Shown piece after piece: positions 17,801-26,300 of a stretch of 62,270 nt of DNA. The notes beneath the pieces are model-generated. The model made no database searches, was not told the DNA's origin, and saw only the letters and a program-made list of their open reading frames with translations. The translations under genes and the position numbers were made by a program. The stretch's first letter is position 1. Every line of letters starts with the position of its first letter. Origin of the DNA: Chitinophagaceae bacterium (lineage in GTDB: Bacteria; Bacteroidota; Bacteroidia; Chitinophagales; Chitinophagaceae); contig JAQBNL010000031.1 in the NCBI GenBank assembly GCA_028288585.1, forward strand, positions 1 through 62,270, read 5' to 3'.

Positions 17801-18022
17801 TGATTTACGAACCGGTACTTCGCAGCTTGCTGCCAGTGCGGCCGCGGCTGTACTAAATCCAACATATTTTAAGAAATCCCTGCGGGGAGTTTTAGCATCC
17901 AATATCTCACCAACATCTTCTAATGGAAGCAGCTCTTCATTAAACTCATTTTCCAATGACTTTTTAAATTCATCTGATTTATTCAGCTCTCCAAAACTTT
18001 GCCAGTACTTTTTTTGATCCAT
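14825..18022 (-). CDS. actB: Alternative complex III subunit ActB (molybdopterin-like plus Fe-S fusion)
   Basis: A 1065-residue fusion. A twin-arginine signal, RRDFLKYVGF (about residues 48-57), ends in a lipobox-like AASC. A molybdopterin-oxidoreductase-like domain (about 80-750) follows; in known ActB it holds no cofactor. The C-terminal ferredoxin-like part (about 786-1000) carries four Cys groups: CTGCSACVVAC (798-808), CQHCDNAPCENVC (853-865), CIGTRYCANNC (885-895) and CSFC...CMQAC (952-986). It relays electrons from quinol to the haems of ActA. The act genes are spaced by 20-80 nt, as in one transcript. Confidence 0.95.
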   Translation of the reverse strand: MDQKKYWQSFGELNKSDEFKKSLENEFNEELLPLEDVGEILDAKTPRRDFLKYVGFSTAAAALAASCEVPVRKSIPFLNKRDDIIPGISNYYASTYVSDGDVIPVVVKQRDGRPIKIEGNALSPLTGGGTSAQVQASVLDLYDTSRLRYPMAKGKEATFEVIDKLIADDLTANAGKPLVLLTSSLTSPTTKQIITDFLAKYPGSKHVQYDAVSYSGMLQANEASYGKKALPSYHFENAKVIVSLGADFLGTWLSPVIFSTQYSQNRKINAEKPEMSRHFQFESYMSLTGANADERYIHKPSETGAVALALLAAVGGSVTSNLTGNAAEGVKKAAAELMANKGAALVVCGSNDPNIQIIVNAINEAIGAGGKTIDWSSTANYRQGVDADFTTLVNDLNAGNVGALLIYGPNPAYNYFAADKFKAGLKKCPVSVSFNEKMDETTELCKYILPAHHWLESWGDAEPQTGLISLQQPLIHPLFKTRQFEDSLLKWTGNTSDYQTYFKNYWTAKVGGADNFNIALQDGVIHPSSATTASDSTGVVKAVTTSLSMSGGSFSGNIADAASKIGAIKGGGNEVVLYQKVSLGTGNHANNPWLQELPDPITKATWDNYAMISPSMGKSLFNIDIFNKNDVDKYEVKPEKPVVKVTVNGKSVTLPVLIIPGIHPNVIALAVGYGRQSNAADKTGDYIGKAANGSGVNVYPLATFNGATVEYYTANATIEKTGDTYPVAQSQVHNVTEGRPIIRETTLSKFIADPKELNKEEEEEFKAFGEDYVKEATMYPYFDKPGIKWGMSIDLNTCTGCSACVVACHAENNIPVVGKQEVARYHDMHWLRIDRYFTGSPENPDVIFQPMLCQHCDNAPCENVCPVSATNHSSEGLNQMAYNRCIGTRYCANNCPYKVRRFNWADYTGADSFPDNQRGIISDATMMMNDDLSRMVLNPDVTVRSHGVMEKCSFCVQRLQEGKLNAKKENRTIKDGEIQTACMQACPTHAIVFSNVNDKESRVSQIRNVEQKERKFYVLEQLHTLSNVNYLAKIRNTEREVGSHPENEETGEFHGTKEANSEKTK

Positions 18023-18055
18023 TATTTCGATTTGACAAATTTAATATTCAATACA

Positions 18056-19318
18056 CTAATAGTGACACTTCTGACATTCCGTTCCACCAATTTTTTCCAC
18101 CGTTACACTATCATATTTTTTATTTTTTATATCATCATGAAATTTTTCATAGATGCTATAAAATTTATTTCCATTTCCTTTATCATCATTGAACTGAACC
18201 TTGGTTTCCCTGTGACAGTTAATACACCAGCCCATGCTAAGATCGGCAAACTGTGCTACTTCAGGCATCTCCTGGATATTACCATGGCAGGTTTGACATT
18301 TTTGCTGGCCAACCTTTACGTGCTGTGAGTGATTAAAGTAAACGTGATCAGGAAGATTATGAATTCTTACCCACTCAATTGGCTTGCCTGGCTTATCATA
18401 TTTTTTCGAGTCAGGATTCCACCCTGCATATTCATAAAGCTTATGTATCTCAGCAGTACCATTTACTGATGAGCCATCTTCTCTGGTGATTGCATCTCCT
18501 GTATATTCTTTAACAGCCATGTGGCAGTTCATACAAATATTTACCGAAGGTATACCGGCTTGCTTGCTATCCTGGGCGCTGCCATGGCAGTATAAACAAC
18601 TTATCTGGTTGGTGCCTGCATGTACTTTATGAGAATAAAAAATAGGCTGTACCGGTTCATACCCCTGCGTTCTGCCTAAACCAATTGCAGCCTGGATAGT
18701 AAAATAACCACCAATTAAAAACAGTATGATAACGCCCAATAATAAATATGCTTTATTGCGATAAAAAGGAACAGGATTAGGAGTTCTTATTCCCTGTTTT
18801 TCATCACTAAGTTTTTTAAGGTTGCTGTTTACCTGTAATAATATAAGCGCTATAACGGCAAGTATTAATGTTAGTACACCATACAAAAGAGAGTTATCAT
18901 CTCCACCTGAAGGTTGACCTGTGGTGTTTGCACCTGCAACAGCTGCAGGCTTTTCATATTTATCTGCCCATTCCAATACTGCATCTATTTCCGCAGGTTT
19001 TAGGTCAGGGAAAGCGGTCATCACTGAATTAAACTTAGCAAACAACTGCTTCGCATAAGGGTCAGTAGTTACCATAGCCGTGGTGTTATGAACCCATTTA
19101 TATACCCAATCCTTCGGCAGGCCAGCAGCAGCTTGTCTTTCTCTTGCACCTTTTAAAGCCGGACCTGTAAAATCAGCATCGGGCTTATGACAGCTGGCGC
19201 AATACGTTTTAAATATCACCTGGCCATCCTGTGCAAACAAATAATTATGAAAATTAAAAAGAAAAAGAAAGAAAATTCCTGCGGTTGCTTTACAAATAAA
19301 TCTTCTGTAATGGTTCAT
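18056..19318 (-). CDS. actA: Alternative complex III subunit ActA (multihaem cytochrome c) with extra N-terminal haem domain
   Basis: A 420-residue membrane-anchored cytochrome. Six CxxCH sites are visible at residues 40-44, 241-245, 262-266, 341-345, 365-369 and 415-419. The last five form the usual pentahaem ActA domain. The first sits in a separate class I cytochrome c-like domain (about 30-122) behind a signal sequence. Two helices (about 144-163 and 190-212) separate the domains. It is the first gene of the 16-kb respiratory locus, with a promoter-like element at 19364-19371. Confidence 0.93.
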   Translation of the reverse strand: MNHYRRFICKATAGIFFLFLFNFHNYLFAQDGQVIFKTYCASCHKPDADFTGPALKGARERQAAAGLPKDWVYKWVHNTTAMVTTDPYAKQLFAKFNSVMTAFPDLKPAEIDAVLEWADKYEKPAAVAGANTTGQPSGGDDNSLLYGVLTLILAVIALILLQVNSNLKKLSDEKQGIRTPNPVPFYRNKAYLLLGVIILFLIGGYFTIQAAIGLGRTQGYEPVQPIFYSHKVHAGTNQISCLYCHGSAQDSKQAGIPSVNICMNCHMAVKEYTGDAITREDGSSVNGTAEIHKLYEYAGWNPDSKKYDKPGKPIEWVRIHNLPDHVYFNHSQHVKVGQQKCQTCHGNIQEMPEVAQFADLSMGWCINCHRETKVQFNDDKGNGNKFYSIYEKFHDDIKNKKYDSVTVEKIGGTECQKCHY

Positions 19319-19363
19319 GCTCTAAACGTCTTGGTCAAGATGTAAAATTCCTTATGCTGCGTG

Positions 19364-19371
19364 CAAAAATA
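19364..19371 (-). promoter_or_regulatory. -7 promoter element for the respiratory locus
   Basis: On the minus strand this reads TATTTTTG, matching TAnnTTTG, 46 nt upstream of the actA start. No TTG stands at the ideal -33 distance, so support is partial. Confidence 0.4.
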
Positions 19372-19574
19372 AGTCAGGATGTTGATAAACTGTTAACATT
19401 TTAAAAATTTTTTTTCCCTTATCTGGCCTGAGTTTCAGCGAATTCAATAAGATTCCCGGCAATCTTTGTCATTATTTTGTAATCTTGGTAATTACAATTA
19501 TTAATATACTTTACCCGTGATATTTTTTTACCCTTATTTAATTCATCTTTATAAATTGAAACCCGTAGAAAAAA

Positions 19575-20177
19575 ATGATTAAACCCACTACAATTGTGCA
19601 ACAGGAAAAAAAACGAATAGCTGTTTTTGCCTCGGGCACCGGAAGTAATGCACAGAAAATTATCGAGCATTTTAATTATGGAAATAAAGGCGCAACAGTG
19701 GCTTTGGTGGTTAGCAACAATACTGCAACAGGCGTTTTAAAAATTGCTGAAAAAGAAAATATTCCTTCATTAATAATTGAAAGAAATAAATTTTATGAAG
19801 ATGGTTATTTGCCTGCATTAAAAAAAATCAGGATAGATATTATAGTGCTCGCAGGATTTATGTGGAAGGTGCCCGACCAGCTAATTCAATCATACCAAAA
19901 TAAAATAATCAATATTCATCCTGCATTGCTTCCAAAATTCGGGGGGAAAAATATGTATGGAAATTTTGTGCATGAAGCCGTATTAAAGGCAGGTGAAAAA
20001 GAAAGCGGAATTACTATTCACTATGTGGACGAAATATATGACCATGGAAAAATTATTTTCCAGGCAAAATGTACAATTGATGATAATGAAACAACAGAGA
20101 CTTTAGCTGATAAAATTCATGCTTTAGAACATGAATTTTATTCTTCCATAATTGAAAAGGTATTGCTTACTGCGTAA
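19575..20177 (+). CDS. purN: Phosphoribosylglycinamide formyltransferase (GAR transformylase)
   Basis: A 200-residue enzyme of purine synthesis that transfers formyl from 10-formyltetrahydrofolate to GAR. The catalytic triad is present as Asn113, His115 (NIHPALLPKFGG) and Asp152 (HYVDEIYDHG). The phosphate loop GTGSNAQKI is at about 21-29. The extra 12 residues at the N terminus are not conserved, but ATG at 19575 is the only good start. Its 3' end overlaps the convergent TPR-like gene by 11 nt. Confidence 0.95.
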   Translation: MIKPTTIVQQEKKRIAVFASGTGSNAQKIIEHFNYGNKGATVALVVSNNTATGVLKIAEKENIPSLIIERNKFYEDGYLPALKKIRIDIIVLAGFMWKVPDQLIQSYQNKIINIHPALLPKFGGKNMYGNFVHEAVLKAGEKESGITIHYVDEIYDHGKIIFQAKCTIDDNETTETLADKIHALEHEFYSSIIEKVLLTA

Positions 20178-21741
20178 CTGGGCTCATTTTTTTATACAAA
20201 CTCTTTTTGTATTTATTATTAACAACCTCTTCCATAGGTATATCATATACCTTGCTTTCCACCCACGAAATAATATCCAGGTAAGCAAATGAACGTGTTT
20301 CGAAACGATTCTTCTCCAGGTGTTTTATTTTCTCCAAAAACTTTTCTAATTCCGGTTTTAGCTGGTGGGCTTTTACTTTGGTTGAATATCGTAAAAATTT
20401 AAACATCTCTTCTTCTACTATTGTAAGATTTTTCATCCTGGCCATAAACCGATATACAGATTTAATAAGTGAATCAAGGATTTCTTCATTCCCCATTTCA
20501 TAGTGGCAAAGCAGGTGCATAAGGCGGGCATAACATTGCAGGTCGTTTCGCAGTCCCTGTTGGTTATCATTAATTATCTTATACAGAAAATCAATTGCTG
20601 TAGCGTATTGTTCAGCGCCAAAATACAGGGTGGCTATTTTATAATTAAAAACAAGAATGCGATGACTGTCTACAAATAAGGCATATTCCTTTAGCTTACT
20701 TACTATTGCAGGAACCACCAGTAATCCTTTGTGAAAAGTACCCTGCATTATAAATTGGTTGAGCCTGGCGCTATTTAAATAAATAGAAGTATGGGTGCGA
20801 AAATTATCATGCAGATTAGCCATCGGCGTTTTAGAAAATTCTTCAAACTGGTGTAAAGTAATTTCAAATTGTTTATGGTTTCGAAGAACAAAATTGGCAT
20901 TGAGTAAATTATGCATTCCCTTTATATAGTGACCTGTTTCTACAGTAAGCATAACTTCATTTTCAACAAAAAGATTAATCCATTTTTGGCTGTAGCGATA
21001 GTACATTAAAAAATCCTGGCGGATAAAGGCATACCAGCAAAAGCTTTGATATAAATACAGTTTTTCATAAAAGCCGCTTATCGCATGAGGGTCTTCGGGT
21101 AATGAGCTTTTAAAAAAGTTTTTAATATCCTTTTCATCTTCCTCGTTTCGGGCATGGCCGTTTTTTACATACCACCGGTAAAGTAATAATGCCAGGTTAG
21201 AAAGGCGGGTAACCCTGTAAATGTGGCCACTTATATCATCTGCCTCCTTTGCAAGCACTTCAGTTTTTTCCAAAGAACTGCGTGTAATATGAAGCGTTTC
21301 AATTTTCTTTTCTAAAGATATAACCTGTACCAGGAAGTTAAATTTATGATTGGCCCTGGCTAACTCTTTTGCTTTTTCCAATATATGCAGGCTTTGAAGT
21401 TTTAATCCTTTATTATAAAGCAGGCGTGCATTATCAAGGTGTTCACTTAACTTAAGGTCTGTGTTTTCAGTGGTTTTTAATAACCGGAGGCTTGCCAGCA
21501 ACTGTTTGTACAAATGTGCTTTTAAATTATAAAGCTGCGGCTTTGTAATACCCGTTAGTTTTTTAAGCAGTAGCTTTTCATCATACTCCGGCAATTTATC
21601 CAATGCATCAAACAGGCGGATAATCTTAAGGTCTTCTTTTGCTGAACTTCTTTTAATGTAAAGTTTAAAATGCCTTTTTTCTGATTTCTCTAAAGAACTT
21701 ATTAGTTGAAATAAAGTATCTGAAATATTGTTGGCCATCAT
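20167..21741 (-). CDS. Large helical hypothetical protein (TPR-like)
   Basis: A 524-residue soluble protein, all-helical in appearance, with repeated Leu/Ala/Tyr patterns like degenerate TPR or HEAT repeats (for example KGLKLQSLHILEKAKELARANHKFNFLVQ at about 113-141). The N terminus (MANNISDTLFQLISSLEKSEKRHFKLY) resembles a conserved family seen in many Bacteroidota. No catalytic motif and no signal peptide. Function is unknown. MANN at residue 2 is an alternative start. Confidence 0.75.
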   Translation of the reverse strand: MMANNISDTLFQLISSLEKSEKRHFKLYIKRSSAKEDLKIIRLFDALDKLPEYDEKLLLKKLTGITKPQLYNLKAHLYKQLLASLRLLKTTENTDLKLSEHLDNARLLYNKGLKLQSLHILEKAKELARANHKFNFLVQVISLEKKIETLHITRSSLEKTEVLAKEADDISGHIYRVTRLSNLALLLYRWYVKNGHARNEEDEKDIKNFFKSSLPEDPHAISGFYEKLYLYQSFCWYAFIRQDFLMYYRYSQKWINLFVENEVMLTVETGHYIKGMHNLLNANFVLRNHKQFEITLHQFEEFSKTPMANLHDNFRTHTSIYLNSARLNQFIMQGTFHKGLLVVPAIVSKLKEYALFVDSHRILVFNYKIATLYFGAEQYATAIDFLYKIINDNQQGLRNDLQCYARLMHLLCHYEMGNEEILDSLIKSVYRFMARMKNLTIVEEEMFKFLRYSTKVKAHQLKPELEKFLEKIKHLEKNRFETRSFAYLDIISWVESKVYDIPMEEVVNNKYKKSLYKKMSPVTQ

Positions 21742-22112
21742 TAATGATTTATTACGATATGCTTGTCTGCAAAGGATTATAAATACATAATCTCTTTTTT
21801 GGCATTATTAAACAAGCAATAACTTGATTAGTAGTAAATGCCGCAGCAACGTATGTTTGTTAAACAATCTGTTACTAATAAATGGCAGCAATTGTTGAAG
21901 GGGTTATTAAGGTAACCTGACAACACAATAAAATGTGTTATTTACACAAATTATTATCAAGACTTTTCATATAGCAATCAATCGTTGAGGTCGTCCTGTT
22001 TCTACAGGAGGACCTTTTTTGTTTCTGTAGAGATGTAAAAATACTTTTTTTATATACAAAACAAAAAAAATCCGGCTATTCCTTTAAAATAATTTTATTG
22101 GGTAAAATAAAA
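21742..22112. other. Gene-free stretch with an orphan plus-strand terminator
   Basis: No ORF is supported here. A strong plus-strand terminator lies at 21988-22022 with no plus-strand gene upstream as far as 20177, so a small RNA may be transcribed from about 21750-21980. Apart from the two terminators nothing else is recognised. Confidence 0.4.
21988..22022 (+). terminator. Orphan intrinsic terminator
   Basis: AGGTCGTCCTGT and ACAGGAGGACCT pair with one mismatch around a TTCT loop and are followed by TTTTTT. No plus-strand gene precedes it. Confidence 0.7.
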
Positions 22113-22143
22113 AACTTGCCGGTCAAAATAATGACGGCAAGTT
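22108..22143 (-). terminator. Intrinsic terminator of the secreted 136-residue protein gene
   Basis: On the minus strand AACTTGCCGTCA pairs with TGACCGGCAAGTT (one bulged base) and is followed by a T-rich tract. It lies 36 nt behind the stop of the gene at 22179-22589. Confidence 0.75.
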
Positions 22144-22178
22144 AACATTGTTATCAGGCATTTAAATACGCCGCTGCA

Positions 22179-22589
22179 TTAAAGTTTAGCAACGATTATA
22201 TCCTGCACTACGTGATTTTTACGGGTAACATTATAGATGAATACTTCATGCGTTTTTACGCTGGTTATTTCAAACCGAACATTAAAAACATCATTTATTT
22301 CTTCCAGATTGGTACCCAGCTGGTATGTTCTTGAAACATTTTTTCCGCTTAGCTTTTCCGTATAAAGTAAATCCCCATTTTCATCTTTTACTTTTACCAA
22401 AAACTCTCCCGGTACAGCATTATTTACTTTTAATTCAAACAGGGGTTGCTTATTAGGATTTCCAATTGCCTTTAATTCAACCGGATTTTGATTTCCATCA
22501 ATAGATAATGCGACCTGTGTAAATCCCATGATAAAAACCATAATTAATCCCATGGTGATTATTCTTGTGTTCTTAATTGCTTTTTTCAT
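22179..22589 (-). CDS. Secreted hypothetical protein with beta-sandwich-like domain
   Basis: A 136-residue protein with a signal sequence (hydrophobic residues 12-30). The mature part alternates polar and hydrophobic residues like an Ig-like or PorSS C-terminal beta sandwich (GEFLVKVKDENGDLLYTEKLSGKNVSRTYQL). It is a single gene with its own terminator. It is probably a periplasmic or exported small protein of unknown role. No closer family is recognised. Confidence 0.65.
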   Translation of the reverse strand: MKKAIKNTRIITMGLIMVFIMGFTQVALSIDGNQNPVELKAIGNPNKQPLFELKVNNAVPGEFLVKVKDENGDLLYTEKLSGKNVSRTYQLGTNLEEINDVFNVRFEITSVKTHEVFIYNVTRKNHVVQDIIVAKL

Positions 22590-22932
22590 AAATTAAATTT
22601 TTTAGTTAATATTATTTTTTCTATCCATAAAGCAATCATAGTGTAAAAGTAGACTGGTAATATTCAAAGTGCAAACCAACTTAGAGAGAGTTTCTGCATC
22701 TTAAACGGGCTACATAATTTTTGAAATCCTGTTCTGCACTGCGTTTCATTAAAAAAATCTGTTATGCCCAAAAGGGATTATTAAGTAAGAGCCAACGTAG
22801 ATTAAAGCATGTTTAACAGGATATTGAGAAGGCACAGGATATTACTGTGCATATTTATACATTGGCAAATAAAGTATGATTTTTTGCTGATTTATATTGC
22901 GTTCAGGATATTTTGAGTAGGAGATTACGCCA
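22590..22932. other. Gene-free stretch, nothing recognised
   Basis: This 343-nt A/T-rich region holds the presumed promoter of the minus-strand gene that starts at 22589. Only very short ORFs occur and no convincing hairpin or repeat was seen. Confidence 0.5.
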
Positions 22933-23229
22933 TTACATCACCTCTTTCAAAATCTCCCGGTGAGAATAATTTACATGCGATTTAAAATTTTCATACCATT
23001 GTTGCCAATCACCCTGCCCCATACCTTCTGTTAAATGTTTTTCGTAAGCCGCAAGCGTATCAAATCCTTCTTCCAAAATAAGGCGATAGGAGTCTCCCGT
23101 AAAATCAGAAAGCATCCTCATGCTCTTCGATTCAGGAAACATTTTTTTAGTCATGGCTTCATCAAATAAAGCTTTTGCATCTTTATAATGCCCGAATTTC
23201 AAATGGAAAATGTCTCGTACAATAAACAT
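22933..23229 (-). CDS. Small alpha/beta protein, NIPSNAP/ABM-barrel-like
   Basis: A 98-residue cytosolic protein. The start MFIVRDIFHLKFGHYKDAKALFDEA and the later SYRLILEEGFDTLAAYEKHL fit the ferredoxin-like dimeric alpha/beta barrel superfamily (NIPSNAP or ABM type). No active-site residues can be named. It is a monocistronic gene with a non-coding stretch on either side. Confidence 0.65.
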   Translation of the reverse strand: MFIVRDIFHLKFGHYKDAKALFDEAMTKKMFPESKSMRMLSDFTGDSYRLILEEGFDTLAAYEKHLTEGMGQGDWQQWYENFKSHVNYSHREILKEVM

Positions 23230-23351
23230 ACTTACAAGTTTTAAGGATTAAAAAATATATGCTGTACGGAAGTGGTTATGTTATTTCAAAAGGGGGATTA
23301 TAAAAATAAGAATTATTAGTCACAACATTTGCAAACCTGGTGCCCTTCAAA

Positions 23352-26300
23352 TTATTCTACGAGTATAAAAGCTGCCCAATAAAATGGAGAATATTTTTTG
23401 CGCATTGCTGATTGGGCATATTGAAAAGCATCTTCTATTGTTTTGCCTGTTAACCATGTGGAATAAAACAGGGTCATTAATTCAGCTGTTTCTTTATCGG
23501 GAACCTGCCATAAGCTTACAACCATTTTTTTTACACCGGCCATTTTAAAGCCCCGCTGTAAACCAAATACACCTTCACTTCCCTGTACAACACCCAGGGC
23601 TGTTTCGCATGCAGACAAAACCACCAGCTCTGTACCGGAAAGATCAATTTGAGAAATTTCAAAGGCTGTTGCAATTCCATCTTCAACTCCCTGCAAAGGA
23701 GGCCTGCCACCCCATACATAATTAGCCCCGGCTAATACAAGGCCGCTTTGCAATAAAGGATTATCCGCCATGGCATACACATTCCCTGTAACTGCTGTTT
23801 GCTCCCGGGAAACCGGAAGAAAGAAACCATGTGTAGCAATATGAAGTACCTGTGGTGCCTTTGCATTTAATCCTTTCAATGCTTCTTCTGTTGATTGCTG
23901 TTTTGTAAAAATTTGTGTGGCTATACCATTATTAGTGAAAAGCTGTTGCAGTTTTTTCACCTCTTCAGCAGTACCCGGTAAACTGTTCCAGGCACTTGCG
24001 CTGCTGCCCCGGTTTGCGGGAACATAGCTTGTTGTAGCAGGTGCTGTTTTATTGGCAATACTTTTTATTAGTGTAGTATCCATGTTGAATTGTGCATCGC
24101 CAAACAACACAGCTGTTTTTGGTTTGGATAAATTATTTTGCTGTCCTCTTTGCGCTATTAATCTTGTACTGGTGTATTGTTGTAGATCATACATATCCAT
24201 CAGCACTTTATTACTATCCACCGGTAATGCCTGGAAGGCTATTGTATATAGTTTACCTGCCGGTGAATAAGCAATTGTTTTTATGCCTTTAAGATAAGAC
24301 CCGAAGGGCTTCCATATTAATGTATATAATGAATCGCCTTTGGACATTGTAATGTTTTCTTCGCTGGCTGCTCCACGGTATAAACTACTCACCAATGCCG
24401 TGGTGGTGGTCCCACTCCGTGCAAAAAGCTGATTCAGATCTTTTTCAAAACACAGGGGAATAAATGTGGGTACCGAATCATTTTTACGCAACAGGTATGC
24501 AGCATATTTTTCTTCTCCTATATTAAAACCGGCAAACCGTACAAACTCAATCAGCGCTTCGTCTGGTCTCATATTTTTCTGTACATCCCTGTAATCAATA
24601 TTAATATCCTCCCGGGCTTTCCTAAAACCGGCGGAGCGTCGTGTTAATTCTTTTTCCAGCCCTTCAACCTTTTTCTCCAAACTATCTACCGCAGTAATCC
24701 TTGCATCCTTTGGTAAACTATATTGCCTGCCCAGGAAATTTTTACTGTCCTGCCACTGTTTTACCAATTGCTGAACTTCCCTGTCGCTGCTGTTTCTTAC
24801 ATCATTTAATACATTACTGGTGCTGGCAAGCGCCAATGATTTAAGAAGCAACGCTGAATTTAAATTATGCTCTATAAGCATTGAATTGCCGGGCACTTCA
24901 ATTGCAGCTATATTCATTATTTCATGGAAGCCTATTATATCTTCAATTGCTTTACTCTTTTCATTTTCTGATAATACCGAAAAATTTCTGAGCAGGTTTT
25001 GCTGCAATAATTTTTCGGTATTTATCGCAACGGCTATCCCTTTTCTCCAGTCTTCTTTTATAAAATATAAAGAACTTAACATGCGCAATGTGGAAATATA
25101 ATCAGGGTGATTTATTCCTAAGGAAGACCTGCGTAAATCCAGTGCTTTTATAAATCCTGCTTCGGCCTTATCGTATTCTTTTTTATACAGATGCAATTGC
25201 GCTTCATTATTAACTATCCTGGCATATTCATGATGGCCGGGTTTTAAAATTTTTTCTGCCTGCTGATATATAGTAGGAATAAGGGTTTCTGCTTTGTTAT
25301 ACTGCCCTGACTTAAAATATACTTCGGTGAGATCATTTTGTAATTTAATAAAGCGTTCATTGTTTTGTTCGCCTCTATCCTGTAAAGCTTTAATTGCATC
25401 AAAGTACATAGTTTCTATATCAGCATACTGTTTCAGATACATACTGTATGGCACAATCACCTGCAGAAAAAGATCGTAATCAGTTAACCCAAATGAAGAA
25501 CCCATTTGCAGTGCCTGCCTTGCGATTTCAAAAGATTTTTCCCATTGAGATAATTTTTGGTATACCAATGCAAGGTTTAGCAACGACATAAAATATTCAA
25601 GATTATTTTTTCCTGAAATTTTATTGATGATCATTTCTGCCTGCAGCAATAAGGGTTCGGCCAAAGCAAATTCGCCGGATGCAATGTACAGGCCTGCTTC
25701 GCTTATTAATGCTTTTGCATATTGAATACTATTTTCCGTAAAAGCTGTCCTGGTATAAGCGGTTGCGGATTTAAAAAAAGAATCGGCCCTGTTATAAATT
25801 CCATATTCCTTATAAAAACGACCCATTATATCCATCGCCTTAGCAAGATATCCAGGTTTTTCATTTGGTTTATTTAACGTTATGCTTACTGCCTGCTCGT
25901 ATTGCGCCTCAGCTCTTGCATAATCGCCTGATACTTTATAAATATTTGCTACTACGGTAAGATCATCTGCATACATGGGGTCCTGCTCTCCGAAAATTTC
26001 TTTCTCCAGCGGCAATGCTTTATAAAACCAGGTTAATGCATCATTGCGTTTAGCAGGTATATCAGTGTATAATACAGCTATGCGATGAATACTTAGTACA
26101 TACTCTTTTTTATATTTAGCCTTATTTTTTTCATACCAGTTATACGCCTGCAGGTAGAGGGTTTCAGATTTCTCAACCTCTTTTTTTTTCATATACAATT
26201 TAGCAAGATTGTTTACTGACTGCCAGTAATCTGCATGCTCCATGCCTAATAATTCTTTTCTTACCTGCATAGCCTGCAGCAGTAAGGGTTCAGCATTATC

